DNA of 64,000 bases from Agrobacterium vitis (lineage in GTDB: Bacteria; Pseudomonadota; Alphaproteobacteria; Rhizobiales; Rhizobiaceae), in assembly GCF_037039395.1 (NCBI RefSeq), contig NZ_CP146242.1, positions 1,178,001 to 1,242,000 on the forward strand. Reading direction: 5' to 3'. A program made the position numbers and the translations under genes. The number at the start of each line of letters is the position of its first letter. Within the stretch, counting starts at the first letter, position 1. Positions 34,705 through 44,796 of the stretch are shown in pieces. The notes below the pieces were generated by a model. That model made no database searches. It was not told where the DNA came from and saw only the letters and a program-made list of their open reading frames with translations.

Positions 34705-35622
34705 ATGGCATCCCCGAAACACTTCCTCGATCTCTCGGCCATGACGTCCGAGGACCTTCACTCTATTCTGTCCGACGCCCATCAGCGCAAGACCAGGACC
34801 CGGGCCGGAACAGCGGATAAGCCGCTGGCCGGCAAGATGCTGGCGATGATCTTCGAAAAGCCATCGACCCGCACCCGCGTCTCCTTCGATGTCGGCATGC
34901 GCCAACTGGGCGGCGAGACGCTGTTTTTGTCCGGCACGGAAATGCAGCTTGGCCGCGCCGAGACGATTGGCGATACCGCCAAGGTTCTGTCGCGCTATGT
35001 CGACGCGATCATGATCCGCACCACCGATCACAACCGCCTGCTGGAACTGGCCGAACACGCCACCGTTCCGGTGATCAATGCACTGACCGACCTTACCCAT
35101 CCCTGCCAGATCATGGCTGACATCATGACCATCGAGGAACATCGCGGCCCGATCCGGGGCAAGACGCTGGCCTGGACGGGTGATGGCAACAATGTCCTGC
35201 ATTCGCTGGTGGAAGGGGCTGCCCGCTTCGGCTACCGGATGAACATGGCAGTGCCAATGGGCTCTGAGCCGGAAGACCAGATCCTCAACTGGGCGCGCAA
35301 CAATGGCGGCGAGATCATGCTCTGCCATGATGCCGACCGGGCCGTGGCCGGTGCCGATGCCGTGATCACCGATACCTGGGTATCGATGAACCTGGAGCAC
35401 AAGGCACGCGGCCATAACGTATTCCAGCCCTTCCAGGTCAATCCCGCCCTGATGAAACAGGCAAAGCCCGATGCATTGTTCATGCACTGCCTGCCCGCTC
35501 ATCGCGGTGAGGAAGTGACCGATGAAGTGATCGACGGGCCGCAATCGGTCGTGTTCGACGAGGCGGAAAACCGGCTGCATGCCCAGAAGTCCATTCTCGC
35601 CTGGTGCTTTGGCGCGGTTTGA
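34705..35622 (+). CDS. argF: Ornithine carbamoyltransferase
   Basis: A 305-aa enzyme that forms citrulline from ornithine and carbamoyl phosphate. The carbamoyl-phosphate site is [14 protein letters not shown], followed by [13 protein letters not shown] (HPCQ), the ornithine-loop WVSMN and [12 protein letters not shown] (HCLP). Length is typical of a catabolic or anabolic OTC monomer, and the argD neighbour indicates the biosynthetic role. It starts 15 bases after argD. Confidence 0.96.
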   Translation: MASPKHFLDLSAMTSEDLHSILSDAHQRKTRTRAGTADKPLAGKMLAMIFEKPSTRTRVSFDVGMRQLGGETLFLSGTEMQLGRAETIGDTAKVLSRYVDAIMIRTTDHNRLLELAEHATVPVINALTDLTHPCQIMADIMTIEEHRGPIRGKTLAWTGDGNNVLHSLVEGAARFGYRMNMAVPMGSEPEDQILNWARNNGGEIMLCHDADRAVAGADAVITDTWVSMNLEHKARGHNVFQPFQVNPALMKQAKPDALFMHCLPAHRGEEVTDEVIDGPQSVVFDEAENRLHAQKSILAWCFGAV

Positions 35623-35914
35623 AGGTCTTCAGGCTGCTGAAAGCCTTGAAAAGTGGGGTTGCAGGATGCGCTGCCCCTCGAGATTGCGAGAGCATGGCTG
35701 ATGCGCAATTTTACCGCTTGATCTTGAGGCGGTAAGATACCATTTGTCCGTCTTGTTTCGAGACATGGTCTTTTCCTCGGTTCAGACTGGTCTCTGTGAG
35801 CCCACCTTGACCAAATAATCGTCATGCAGTCGTTTTAGATTGCAACGCCTTGCGGTAGATGCATGGCGTTGCCCTGCATTCATCCAAGGATGCGTTCGTG
35901 CCAGGAGTTGTGCC

Positions 35915-36904
35915 ATGACAGACAAATTGAGCGCGTTGGGCGAGTTCGGCTTTGCCGGTGACGACCGGGTCGTACCCTTCCAGGTCGATGGTCTGGATGT
36001 GCGGGGCCGTGCGGTCCAGCTCGGGCCTTTGCTCAATACGATCCTCGATCGGCATGACTATCCACCGGCTGTTGCACGCCTGCTGGCCGAGGCGATTGCG
36101 CTGACGGTGCTGATCGGTACCTCGCTGAAATTCGAAGGCAAGTTCATCGTCCAGACCAAGAGCGATGGCCCGGTGGATTTGCTGGTTTGCGATTTCGCCA
36201 CTCCGGAAAATGTCCGCGCCTATGCCCGCTTTGACGAAGAACGTCTGGCGCAGGCACTGGCGGACGGCAAATCGACACCGACCGACCTGCTCGGCGCTGG
36301 CATCCTGGCCTTTACCATCGATCAGGGCAATTACATGCAGCCCTATCAGGGCATCGTGCCGCTGGATGGCTCCTCGCTGGAAGACATTGCCGGTTTTTAT
36401 TTTCGCCAGTCGGAGCAGATCCCGACACGGGTGCGGCTGGCCGTGGCCGAGCTGTTCGATCGCGACAGTTCCGGCAAGCCGCGCCATAGCTGGCGCGCTG
36501 GCGGGCTGATCGCGCAATTCCTGCCGGAGGCACCGGAGCGCATGCATCAGGGCGACCTGCCGGGCGGCGATGGCGACGACAATCAATATGACGGTCCCGA
36601 TGATGACAATTGGGCGGAAGCCCGGATGCTGGTGGAAACCATCGACGGCGACGAACTGACCGATCCGCAGATCGGCACCGAACGGCTGCTGTTCCGGCTT
36701 TTCCATGAGCGCGGCGTGCGCGTTTATGAACCGCAGGCCGTCTATGATCGGTGCAGCTGTTCCCGCGACAAGATCAAGGGTGTGCTCAAGGGCTTTACCG
36801 CCGAGGAAATCGCCGCCAGCGAAGAAGAAGGCGAAATTTCCGTGACCTGCGAATTCTGCTCGACCACGTATAAATACGAGGCCGATGAAGTGACGCCCGC
36901 ATGA
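35915..36904 (+). CDS. hslO: Redox-regulated chaperone Hsp33
   Basis: A 329-aa holdase activated by oxidation. The C-terminal zinc/redox switch is CSCSR ... CEFC (four cysteines, near residues 285 and 317), and the N-terminal domain has the family GGLIAQFLPEAPE stretch. The ATG at 35915 has AGGAG upstream; in-frame sequence further 5' lacks such a site. It lies 292 bases after argF, and that gap holds no gene I can support, so it may have its own promoter. Its end forms a 7-bp hairpin (CGCCCGC / GCGGGCG at 36894-36913) that may also serve the convergent glycerate kinase gene. Confidence 0.95.
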   Translation: MTDKLSALGEFGFAGDDRVVPFQVDGLDVRGRAVQLGPLLNTILDRHDYPPAVARLLAEAIALTVLIGTSLKFEGKFIVQTKSDGPVDLLVCDFATPENVRAYARFDEERLAQALADGKSTPTDLLGAGILAFTIDQGNYMQPYQGIVPLDGSSLEDIAGFYFRQSEQIPTRVRLAVAELFDRDSSGKPRHSWRAGGLIAQFLPEAPERMHQGDLPGGDGDDNQYDGPDDDNWAEARMLVETIDGDELTDPQIGTERLLFRLFHERGVRVYEPQAVYDRCSCSRDKIKGVLKGFTAEEIAASEEEGEISVTCEFCSTTYKYEADEVTPA

Positions 36905-36914
36905 TTGCGGGCGC

Positions 36915-38213
36915 TCAAAGGATCAGGATTGCCCTAAAATCATTGACATTCGTGCCAGTCGGGCCGGTTTCGAACAGATCGCCAAGCGCTTCAAAGGCGC
37001 TGTAGCTGTCATGGGCGTCAAGCAGGGCCGCACCATCCAGCCCCAGTTGTTTCAATCGGACAATGCTGGTGCCATCGGCAAAGGCACCGGCATTGTTTTC
37101 CGTGCCATCAATGCCATCGGTGTCGGCGGCCAGTACCTCGATACCGTGACCAGCCTCAATATCGTGACCAGCAATGCCCAGCGCCATGGCGAGCGCGAAA
37201 GCGCCGTTGCGCCCGCCGCGCCCTGCGGCCTGCGCCCCCTCGTTTTTGATGGTGACCGTGGTTTCGCCACCGGACAACAATACGACTGGCTTGGGAAATG
37301 GCCGGTCCTTTCCAGCAATTTCACGGGCCAGCGCGGCATGAACGCCAGCCACATCGCGCGCCTCCCCCTCGATACTGTCGGATAGGATCGCAGCGCGCAC
37401 GCCAGCCGCTTCAGCGGCAAGCGCTGCTGCCTCCAGCGAGACGCTGGCTGAAGCGATGACATGATGCCGGTTGCGGGCAAAAGCGGGATCGTCCGGCCGG
37501 GGTGCATCGGCGGCTGGAGAATTCAGGTGATCCAATGCCGCCTGCGGCAGGTGCAAACCATAGGCGCGGATGATCTCCAGCGCCTGATGACGGGTCGAGG
37601 CATCCGGCACGGTCGGGCCGGAAGCGACATGGGCCGGGTTGTCGCCGGGAATATCGGAAACGATCAGGCTGACGACCGGTGCTCTGGTCAAGGCCGCCAA
37701 CCTCCCGCCCTTGATCGTTGACAGGTGTTTGCGCACCACGTTCATCGCGCTGATCGGCGCGCCGCAGGCCAGCAATTGCCTGTTGAGGTCGATTTCGTCT
37801 TCCAGGGTCATCCCGGCGGGCGGAGCGGGCAACAGGGCCGAGCCGCCACCGCAGATCAGGGCAATCACCAGATCATCCGGGCCAAGCGGAGCAATGGCGC
37901 GCTTCAGCCGTTCAGCCGCAGCGAGGCCATTGGCATCGGGCACCGGATGCGCCGCTTCCAGCAGTTCCAGCCGGGCAAGCGGGCAGCCATAACCGTATCG
38001 GGTAACGATAACGCCTTCCAGCGGGCCATCCCACAGCGTCTCCAGGGCAGCGGCCATCTGGGCAGCGCCTTTGCCTGCACCGACCACCACGGTGCGGCCT
38101 TTCGGCCTTGCGGGCAAATGGGTTCGGATACCGCTCAGCGGATCGGCCGCCGCAACGGCAGCCGCAAACAGTGAGGCCAGAAAGGAACGGGGAGCAAGCG
38201 TCAGAGGAGCCAT
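36915..38213 (-). CDS. Glycerate kinase, type II (MOFRL family)
   Basis: A 432-aa kinase that phosphorylates D-glycerate, probably to 2-phosphoglycerate, in glyoxylate, tartrate or serine catabolism. The N-terminal domain has VVVGAGKGAAQMAAALE and ALICGGGSALLPAPPAGM. The C-terminal MOFRL domain has LLSGGETTVTIKNEG, GRGGRNGAFALAMAL and ADTDGIDGTENNAGAF. The start could be the ATG at 38213 or GTG/TTG just upstream. It begins 9 bases after the DsbA-like gene on the same strand, so the two are probably cotranscribed, though their roles seem unrelated. Confidence 0.92.
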   Translation of the reverse strand: MAPLTLAPRSFLASLFAAAVAAADPLSGIRTHLPARPKGRTVVVGAGKGAAQMAAALETLWDGPLEGVIVTRYGYGCPLARLELLEAAHPVPDANGLAAAERLKRAIAPLGPDDLVIALICGGGSALLPAPPAGMTLEDEIDLNRQLLACGAPISAMNVVRKHLSTIKGGRLAALTRAPVVSLIVSDIPGDNPAHVASGPTVPDASTRHQALEIIRAYGLHLPQAALDHLNSPAADAPRPDDPAFARNRHHVIASASVSLEAAALAAEAAGVRAAILSDSIEGEARDVAGVHAALAREIAGKDRPFPKPVVLLSGGETTVTIKNEGAQAAGRGGRNGAFALAMALGIAGHDIEAGHGIEVLAADTDGIDGTENNAGAFADGTSIVRLKQLGLDGAALLDAHDSYSAFEALGDLFETGPTGTNVNDFRAILIL

Positions 38214-38221
38214 CACCAAAC

Positions 38222-38821
38222 TTATGCAGCCCTCGCCTTGGCAATCGCCTCCTTCAACGCTTTTTCATCCAGCGCGCCGGGATAGAGCGTCGTGCCGATC
38301 ACGAAGGATGGCGTGCCGCGAAAATTCAGCGCTTGCGCCTGGAGCCAGTTGCGATCCAGCAGGCGAGAAATCTTGTCGCTGTTCTTGTTGGCGGCAGCCT
38401 TGACGGCGGTCATATCGACGCCAACGCTTTCAAGCGCCTGTGATACGGAATCCTGCGTCAATCCGCCCTTGATACCCAGCAGGGCATCCTGCGCCGCCTG
38501 GTACTGTCCAAGATTTGCAATGGCCAGAACGGCCTGGGCGGCAAAAACCGAGGCCGGACCAAAGACCGGCCAATCCTTCATCACCAGCCGCACATGACCG
38601 TCTTCCTTCACCACTTTGCTGACAACAGGGTGATAGGTTTTACAGTAGCCGCATTGATAATCGAAGAATTCGGCAATGGTGACATCGCCCTTTGGGTTGC
38701 CCAGCACGGGAATATCCTTATCGAAGAAAATCTCCTGCGGACCGGGGTCTTTGGCCCTCAGCAAACCGGGCGTGGCGAGGCAGGCGGCTGCAGCGGCAAC
38801 CAATGTCCGGCGTTTGATCAT
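38222..38821 (-). CDS. DsbA-family thiol:disulfide protein (Com1-like)
   Basis: A 199-aa exported thioredoxin-fold protein. The signal peptide ends about residue 23 (PGLLRA). The active site is CGYC in FFDYQCGYCKTYHP, with a long helical insert and the cis-Pro region FRGTPSFVIG. This is the layout of the DsbA/Com1 oxidoreductases that introduce or shuffle disulfides in the periplasm. The ATG at 38821 has GGGGAT upstream. The N-terminal residues after the signal (GPQEIFFDKDIPVLG) match the Com1-like group. Confidence 0.9.
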   Translation of the reverse strand: MIKRRTLVAAAAACLATPGLLRAKDPGPQEIFFDKDIPVLGNPKGDVTIAEFFDYQCGYCKTYHPVVSKVVKEDGHVRLVMKDWPVFGPASVFAAQAVLAIANLGQYQAAQDALLGIKGGLTQDSVSQALESVGVDMTAVKAAANKNSDKISRLLDRNWLQAQALNFRGTPSFVIGTTLYPGALDEKALKEAIAKARAA

Positions 38822-38953
38822 CACAAAATCCCCATTGTAAGCACAAACTATCATGGGTCTTGCAGGTCGGAATAAAAATTATCGTGTCCGGCGCAGAGCA
38901 ATCGGTCAAGCGCTGAACATCGCAAGCACTTGCCGTGGCAATCAAAACTGGTT

Positions 38954-39550
38954 TTATAGCGGGGCGACGTCCAGATAGCGTTCCAGGAATTCCGACAGCA
39001 GGGTTGTCGGCACCAGCATGACCACGGTGATGGTCGAGACCAACAAAGTCTGGCCATCCAGTACCGCCGATGTCAGCCGGAACACGCCACCGACCAGGCC
39101 AAGCAGGAGCAACAGCCAGAGCAGGATTACCACCTGCCCGAGCCCGGGCATCAGGACGGATATGGCGATCAGCAGCGCATTGGCATAGGCAATCGGCAGC
39201 GCCAGCCAGTTGGATGTCACCACCAGGGCGTTGAAGCGGTCGTCAATCGAGAAGAAGCGGCAGACGAAACCAACCAAAATCAGCGGTAGCATCCAGCTCG
39301 CCAGATCGATCATCGACATGCGCAGGAAAAACAGGGTCCGCATCTGCTGATAAACCGGGATATCCTCCAGCAATGCCTGGTACCAGAACACCCATGAAAA
39401 CATCATGGCAGGCAAAGACCAGGCGATGGACCAGAAGGAGCGGCTGACGCCCCGATCGGACAGGTCAAGATAGCTGAAACCCTGGCGGTCGCCTTTCAGC
39501 AACAGCCAGATCCCGGTCAGGTAGATTTCGACCTCTTTAAGCCCCGGCAT
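38954..39550 (-). CDS. Uncharacterised polytopic membrane protein
   Basis: A 198-aa protein with four or five hydrophobic segments, the clearest at about residues 44-62, 84-102, 112-130, 137-160 and 170-188. It has no family motif I recognise. Its ATG at 39550 lies inside the dapE coding sequence (14-base overlap), so it is translationally coupled to dapE. The overlap suggests a conserved association with lysine/peptidoglycan precursor synthesis, but no function can be assigned. Confidence 0.8.
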   Translation of the reverse strand: MPGLKEVEIYLTGIWLLLKGDRQGFSYLDLSDRGVSRSFWSIAWSLPAMMFSWVFWYQALLEDIPVYQQMRTLFFLRMSMIDLASWMLPLILVGFVCRFFSIDDRFNALVVTSNWLALPIAYANALLIAISVLMPGLGQVVILLWLLLLLGLVGGVFRLTSAVLDGQTLLVSTITVVMLVPTTLLSEFLERYLDVAPL

Positions 39551-40751
39551 GGGCAAACCAGCTGCTGATAAACGCGCCGTATATGCCGGTCAGCGCCTCC
39601 AGATCCGGGACGGCGACCCGTTCATCGACCATATGCATGGTCTGGCCGACAAGGCCGAATTCCACCACCGGGCAGTAATCCTTGATGAAGCGGGCGTCGG
39701 ACGTGCCACCTGTTGTCGACAGGGCTGGCGTTTTGCCGGTCATTTTTTCGATGGCAGCACTCAAGGACGAGATCAGCGCGTTGTTACGGGTCAGGAACAC
39801 CTGGCTTGGCCGGTCGGCCCAGACCAGCTCATAGGCAATCGGCGGGCGGCCCGGTCGCAGCAGCGGGTCGGCGCTGGCCGCATCCAGGCGGGCAATGATT
39901 TCGGCCCTGAGCGTCTCGGCGGTCCAGGTATCGTTAAAGCGGATATTGAATTTGGCACGGGCACGGGCCGCAATGACATTGGTGGCGGCATTGCCGACAT
40001 CAATCGTCGTGACCTCCAGATTGGAAGGCTGGAAATTTTCCGTTCCCGCATCGAAAGCCGGATACATCAGCGCTTCCGCAAGCTTGATCACGCCCCGCAC
40101 CGGATTGTCGGCCAGATGCGGATAGGCAGCATGGCCCTGCACGCCCTTGACGATGATCTCGCCTGAAAGCGAGCCGCGCCGGCCGATCTTGATCATGTCG
40201 CCAAGCTGGTCGGGATTGGTCGGTTCGCCCACCAGGCAAGCATCCCAGCGCTCGCCTTTGGCGGCGGCCCATTCCAGAAGTTTGGTGGTGCCGTTGATCG
40301 ACGGGCCTTCCTCATCCCCTGTTATCAGGAAGGAGATCGAGCCTTTCGGCGCACCATGGCTTTCAATATGGCGGGCAATGGCTGCGACAAAGCAGGCGAT
40401 GCCACCCTTCATGTCGACTGCGCCACGCCCGTAAAGCTCACCCCCGGCAATCTCGGCGGAAAACGGCGGATAGGTCCAGTCCGCCTCATTGCCAACGGGT
40501 ACGACATCAGTATGCCCAGCAAACATCAGATGCGGACCTTCCGTGCCCAGCCGGGCATAGAGATTCTCGATATCCGGAGTGCCCTCTTCCCGCGCCACCA
40601 TCCGCTCCACGGTAAAGCCCAACGGCTCCAGCATGGCGGCCAGCGCCGTCAGCGCGCCGCCTTCGGCAGGCGTCACGGAGGGGCAGCGGATCAGGGTCTG
40701 AAGATTGTCGACGGGATCTGTGGCGGATGAAATGGCTGGATGCTTTGACAT
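39537..40751 (-). CDS. dapE: Succinyl-diaminopimelate desuccinylase
   Basis: A 404-aa M20-family metallohydrolase that removes succinate from N-succinyl-LL-diaminopimelate, a step to lysine and peptidoglycan. Zinc ligands and catalytic residues are in [13 protein letters not shown] (His, Asp), [14 protein letters not shown] (Asp), [14 protein letters not shown] (Glu-Glu), [11 protein letters not shown] and the late His region. The dimerisation domain lies in the middle. The ATG at 40751 gives the usual length; no strong ribosome site precedes it. It follows dapD on the same strand by 104 bases, so the two form a dap unit. Confidence 0.95.
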   Translation of the reverse strand: MSKHPAISSATDPVDNLQTLIRCPSVTPAEGGALTALAAMLEPLGFTVERMVAREEGTPDIENLYARLGTEGPHLMFAGHTDVVPVGNEADWTYPPFSAEIAGGELYGRGAVDMKGGIACFVAAIARHIESHGAPKGSISFLITGDEEGPSINGTTKLLEWAAAKGERWDACLVGEPTNPDQLGDMIKIGRRGSLSGEIIVKGVQGHAAYPHLADNPVRGVIKLAEALMYPAFDAGTENFQPSNLEVTTIDVGNAATNVIAARARAKFNIRFNDTWTAETLRAEIIARLDAASADPLLRPGRPPIAYELVWADRPSQVFLTRNNALISSLSAAIEKMTGKTPALSTTGGTSDARFIKDYCPVVEFGLVGQTMHMVDERVAVPDLEALTGIYGAFISSWFAHAGA

Positions 40752-40855
40752 ATCGATCTTGAGAACGAGGCAAGGGGGAGGATGGACGCCATCGCGGCTG
40801 AAAGGGGCAAGAACGGCCAAGGATCGCCGTGACCTGCCCCCGGATAGCAGCAGGA

Positions 40856-41713
40856 TCAGTCGCGCAGCAGCTCGTTGATACCGGTCTTGGAGCGGGTCTG
40901 GGCATCGACGCGCTTGACGATCACGGCGCAATAGAGGCTGGGCGCCGGCAAGCCGTTCGGCATGGTGTTGGGCGATGGCATGGAGCCTGCAACAACCACG
41001 GAATACGGCGGCACTTCACCATACATCACCTCCCCGGTGGCGCGGTCGATGATCTTGGTGGATTTGCCGATATAGACGCCCATGCCGAGCACCGCGCCTT
41101 CGCGGATGATGCAGCCTTCCACGACTTCGGAGCGTGCGCCGATGAAGCAATTGTCCTCGATAATGGTCGGTCCGGCCTGCATCGGCTCCAGCACGCCGCC
41201 AATGCCGACGCCGCCCGACAGATGCACATGGCGGCCGATCTGGGCGCAGGAGCCCACCGTCGCCCAGGTATCGACCATGGTGCCCTCGCCGACATAAGCG
41301 CCGAGATTGACAAAGGACGGCATCAGAATGGCATTTGGGGCAATGAAGGCCGAGTGACGCACCACTGCATTGGGCACGGCGCGGAAACCGGCGGCACGGA
41401 ACTGATTTTCGCCCCAGCCTTCGAATTTGGACGGCACCTTATCCCACCAGGTCGAAGCCCCCGGCCCGCCCTTGACGACTTCCATGTCATTGAGGCGGAA
41501 GGACAGCAGCACAGCCTTTTTCAGCCATTGATGCACGGTCCATTGGCCATCCTCTCCACGGGTTGCAACCCGTACCTTGCCCTGGTCGAGCAGGGCAAGC
41601 GATTGCTCCACAGCATCGCGCACTTCGCCCTTGGTCGAGAGGGTAATGGTGTCGCGATTGTCGAAAGCGGTATCGATGACAGTCTGTAGCGAGGAGAGGT
41701 CCATAGCGCTCAT
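40856..41713 (-). CDS. dapD: 2,3,4,5-tetrahydropyridine-2,6-dicarboxylate N-succinyltransferase
   Basis: A 285-aa left-handed beta-helix enzyme that succinylates tetrahydrodipicolinate. The N-terminal helical domain is followed by hexapeptide repeats ([57 protein letters not shown]) and the typical [12 protein letters not shown] loop. It forms trimers in the family. AAGGA precedes the ATG at 41713. It is the first gene of the dapD-dapE-membrane protein unit. Confidence 0.96.
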   Translation of the reverse strand: MSAMDLSSLQTVIDTAFDNRDTITLSTKGEVRDAVEQSLALLDQGKVRVATRGEDGQWTVHQWLKKAVLLSFRLNDMEVVKGGPGASTWWDKVPSKFEGWGENQFRAAGFRAVPNAVVRHSAFIAPNAILMPSFVNLGAYVGEGTMVDTWATVGSCAQIGRHVHLSGGVGIGGVLEPMQAGPTIIEDNCFIGARSEVVEGCIIREGAVLGMGVYIGKSTKIIDRATGEVMYGEVPPYSVVVAGSMPSPNTMPNGLPAPSLYCAVIVKRVDAQTRSKTGINELLRD

Positions 41714-41979
41714 GAGGATTCCTTAAACTTCATTGGCTAACGTCAAGTCCCGATGCCATCGGTCCTGCGTTGATAAACTGGTAATTTCCTCTAGCGCATT
41801 GGCTTGGCCTTGGGAACCGTTCAGCGTCCTTTCCGACGCATGTTTTCCAAGGCAGCGCCGCCGCTTTGATTACGGTATGGATGCGAGAAGGACGTCGGCA
41901 GAAAGCGCCGTCGCCGTCATAAATCCCACTCGATTACAGGGATCATTCGGCAGTGCGGCAAGAGATGAAAGGTACGAAG

Positions 41980-42858
41980 ATGGCAAAGATGCGCAATGGA
42001 AAACGGCGAAAGACGGATGGCAGCTGGGCGCCACTCAAGGATAACCAGACGGACCGCCAGAACGCCAGGATCGTGCCGCAGACGCCGCAGACCTTGTCGC
42101 CCTCCTATCGTCTCGCCTATGCCGATGAAGATTTCCTGTGCCGGGAAGAATTGCGCCCGGTGCGCCTACAACTGGAACTGCTGAAAACCGAAATGGTGCT
42201 CTCCGAACGGGGCATCAAATCCACCGTGGTAATGTTTGGCGGCGCGCGCATTCCGGCACCCGGCCAATCCGCCTGGGCAGCACGCAACGACATACAGCGG
42301 CGCAATCTCGAAGCCGCATCGGTGTTTTATGACGAGGCCCGCGCCTTTGCCCGGCAATGCAGCCAACACGCGGCACGGTTCAACTATCAGGAATATGTGG
42401 TCGTCACCGGTGGCGGACCGGGTGTGATGGAAGCCGGAAACCGCGGCGCCGCCGACGTAGGCGCGCCATCGATCGGCTTGAATATCGTGCTGCCGCATGA
42501 GCAGGCGCCCAATGCGTTCGTAACGCCGGACCTGTCCTTCAACTTCCACTATTTCGCCATCCGCAAGATGCATTTCCTGATGCGGGCCAAGGCAATCGTC
42601 GTCTTTCCAGGCGGCTTCGGCACGCTGGACGAAATGTTCGAGGCGGTGACGCTGATCCAGACCAAGCGCATGGCGCCAATCCCGCTCATCCTGTTCGGTC
42701 GGGAGTTCTGGCACAGGATCATTGATTTTGACAGCCTGGCGGAATTCGGAACCATTGCACCCGACGATGTCAAGCTGTTGAGTTTTGTCGAAACCGCTGA
42801 CGAGGCCTGGGATATCATCGCCCAGCGGTATGAAATCGAAACGGCTGAAACCGCGTGA
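41980..42858 (+). CDS. LOG-family (TIGR00730-like) Rossmann-fold protein
   Basis: A 292-aa protein of the LOG / lysine-decarboxylase-like family: VVTGGGPGVMEAGNRGA and the PGGFGTLDEMFEA signature (PGGxGTxxE). Several relatives hydrolyse cytokinin or nucleoside 5'-monophosphate ribosides, so a nucleotide phosphoribohydrolase role is likely but not shown. I chose the ATG at 41980 because AAAGG lies 7 bases upstream; the ATG at 41965 and GTG at 41953 are alternatives. The N-terminal 60 residues are basic and polar. It diverges from dapD and ends at a strong terminator. Confidence 0.85.
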   Translation: MAKMRNGKRRKTDGSWAPLKDNQTDRQNARIVPQTPQTLSPSYRLAYADEDFLCREELRPVRLQLELLKTEMVLSERGIKSTVVMFGGARIPAPGQSAWAARNDIQRRNLEAASVFYDEARAFARQCSQHAARFNYQEYVVVTGGGPGVMEAGNRGAADVGAPSIGLNIVLPHEQAPNAFVTPDLSFNFHYFAIRKMHFLMRAKAIVVFPGGFGTLDEMFEAVTLIQTKRMAPIPLILFGREFWHRIIDFDSLAEFGTIAPDDVKLLSFVETADEAWDIIAQRYEIETAETA

Positions 42859-42890
42859 CCGTATGGGGTGGCCGATCCGGCAAAAACGAA

Positions 42891-42922
42891 AAACCTGCCG
42901 TGCGGGCACACGGCAGGTTTTC
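42891..42922 (+). terminator. Terminator after the LOG-family gene
   Basis: A perfect 12-bp stem, AAACCTGCCGTG / CACGGCAGGTTT, with a 6-base loop and ending in a short T-run, 32 bases past the stop. Confidence 0.85.
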
Positions 42923-42999
42923 CGGGACCCGCCATCGGAATGAGCGATGGCGATCAAGCGTGGCGCGCTGGTAAAGGAATGGGCCTTTCCTTTGCTCCC

Positions 43000-43067
43000 C
43001 TTACAGTACAATGCGCATATATGGCGCATGGCGCTGTAACACTTTATATCTGCTGCATAATCTCTCC
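43000..43067. repeat. Intergenic palindromic element copy
   Basis: TTACAGTACAATGCGC mirrored by GCGCATGGCGCTGTAA (43001-43039), followed by the start of the other palindrome, TCTGCTGCATAATCTCTCC. It lies between the LOG gene and the end of the FlgE-like gene. Confidence 0.65.
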
Positions 43068-43107
43068 ATGCGTTCACAGAGATGACAGCCGATAGACCTG
43101 CGATCCG

Positions 43108-44343
43108 TTACCGGACCATGTTGATCACGGTGTCGAGCATGTCGGCTGCCGTCTGGAACACCTTGGAATTGGCGCTATAGGCACGCTGGGCGGCGATCAT
43201 GTCCGAAAGCTCCGATGCCAGGTCGACGTTTGAACTTTCCAGCGTGCTGGATTCGATGGTGCCGAAGCTGCCTGTGCCGGCAAAGCCGACGACCACTGTG
43301 CCGGAATCTGCATCCACTTGATAGGCAGTGCCGCCGACCTCCTCCAGGTTGTCAGGGCTGGCAACGGTAGCAAGGGCGATCTTATAGGTATCTGTCGTGG
43401 TTCCGTCGGAAGATACGGTGCTGATAACGCCATCGCTGCCGATCGTGTAGTCGGACGAGCTGCTGGCAGCACTGCCGTTTGCGCTACCCGCTATGCTGGT
43501 GGAGGTGGCCATCTGGGTGATATCCGAAAAATCCAGATCAATCGTAAGGCCTGTCTCGGAATCGGTGAAGGACAGGGTGCTCGTGCTGCCGTCTTCCAAC
43601 TCCCCTGCGCTATCGAAGGTCAATGTTGTCGAGCCTAGCTCACCATTGTCATAGGGGAAGCTGGTTCCGTCATCATCGTCATTAGCCTCGTCATTGCGGT
43701 AGATCGAAACCTCCCACTCATCGTCATCGGTCTTGGTGAAATAGATGTCGTATTGGGTGGAGGCACCCTGCTCGTCATAAGTGACGATCGAAGACTTCGC
43801 CGTGTAGGTAGCATCCGCCGAGTTCGAAGACGGTGTATCCCCAGAAACGACTTCTTCATCGCTTTCCAGATTGCCGCTGACTTCGCCGGTGGTCGTGGCC
43901 GACGCCGTGACCTCGTTGGTGTCGATTTTCACCGGTTCAAGACCGTCGAAACCATTGATGACAGAAGCCGGTTCGCCATTGTCATAGGAATAGCCCAGCA
44001 GCGTGTAGCCGGATGAGTTCACAAGATAACCGTCCTCGTCGATTTCGAAGTCGCCTTGGCGGGTCAGGAATGTATTGCCCTCATCATCTTGCACAACGAA
44101 ATATCCGTCGCCGTCGATCGCCAGATCCGTCTCCGACGAGGTCGATTCCAGATCGCCCGACTGGGTCACCGTTTGGGTGGTCGTCGAACTCGTTCCGCCA
44201 TTCACCAAACTCGAAAACGCAGTCTCCGTGCCTTTGTAGCCGGTCGTGCTCGTATTGGAAATATTATCCCCGATGGAGGTGAGTTTATTGGACTGCGCCG
44301 TCAGCCCCGATACCGATGAGTTCATTGCAGATGCAAGAGACAT
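43108..44343 (-). CDS. FlgE-like flagellar hook protein (orphan paralogue)
   Basis: A 411-aa protein built like flagellar hook FlgE. The N-terminal rod/hook heptad region is SVSGLTAQSNKLTSIGDNIS with NTSTTGYKGTETAFSSLV, then DGDGYFVVQDDEGNTFLTRQGDFEIDEDGYLVNSSGYTLLGY (listed in parts: DGDGYFVVQDD, FLTRQGDFEIDEDGYLVNS). The C-terminal helix is SELSDMIAAQRAYSANSKVFQ. Both ends are needed to form the export and assembly helices. The middle is very acidic and Ser/Thr-rich (EANDDDDG). No other flagellar gene is near it, so it stands outside the flagellar cluster. It may be a second hook protein or a relative with another role. Confidence 0.85.
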   Translation of the reverse strand: MSLASAMNSSVSGLTAQSNKLTSIGDNISNTSTTGYKGTETAFSSLVNGGTSSTTTQTVTQSGDLESTSSETDLAIDGDGYFVVQDDEGNTFLTRQGDFEIDEDGYLVNSSGYTLLGYSYDNGEPASVINGFDGLEPVKIDTNEVTASATTTGEVSGNLESDEEVVSGDTPSSNSADATYTAKSSIVTYDEQGASTQYDIYFTKTDDDEWEVSIYRNDEANDDDDGTSFPYDNGELGSTTLTFDSAGELEDGSTSTLSFTDSETGLTIDLDFSDITQMATSTSIAGSANGSAASSSSDYTIGSDGVISTVSSDGTTTDTYKIALATVASPDNLEEVGGTAYQVDADSGTVVVGFAGTGSFGTIESSTLESSNVDLASELSDMIAAQRAYSANSKVFQTAADMLDTVINMVR

Positions 44344-44796
44344 ATAACGGTCTTTCTGTATAATTGTTGTCGTAGCAAATTGATGTCTATAAAAACTTGT
44401 GCGAGGCTTACGGCTTTTCTATTCGTTTGATTTTATTTCCTTATTTTAAATTCAGCCGCGAATTCGCGTGGGTCGAAACGCCCTTGGAGAATGCTTGGCA
44501 ATGCAGCTGCGCGCCCGGCGAATCGGGGAAATGAAATGGAGACGGAACGATGGGAGAAGGCTGGCAGCCCTGCCCTCCATTGGGGGCATCTGGAACAGAC
44601 GAAACCGCTGGCCTTAACGGGCTCGATAACGGCTTGCTCAGTCTCTTCAACGAAGGCCTGACAACTCCAGTAGTTTCGATTTTCGTAATATTTGTTAGAA
44701 TTCCTGCCGATGTCCTTTCCAAAAAACTGGCAGGCAGCACAGAATTTGTTCATGATTTGATCTGGTTTTCGTGGGCAAACCTGCTAGATTGTGCCT
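44344..44796. other. Intergenic region between the FlgE-like gene and rmuC
   Basis: 453 bases with divergent promoters expected for both genes. It is AT-rich near the FlgE-like start. I see no supported ORF, tRNA, terminator or repeat copy in it. Confidence 0.5.

Noticed and set aside
33517..35580. A 687-codon open frame on the minus strand opposite argD and argF
   Set aside because: It mirrors two complete, well-conserved genes, has no known domain and no supported start; such frames arise from the codon bias of GC-rich genes.
44433..44753. Short minus-strand frame of 106 codons upstream of rmuC
   Set aside because: No recognisable domain or conserved feature, no clear ribosome site, and it lies in a likely promoter region.
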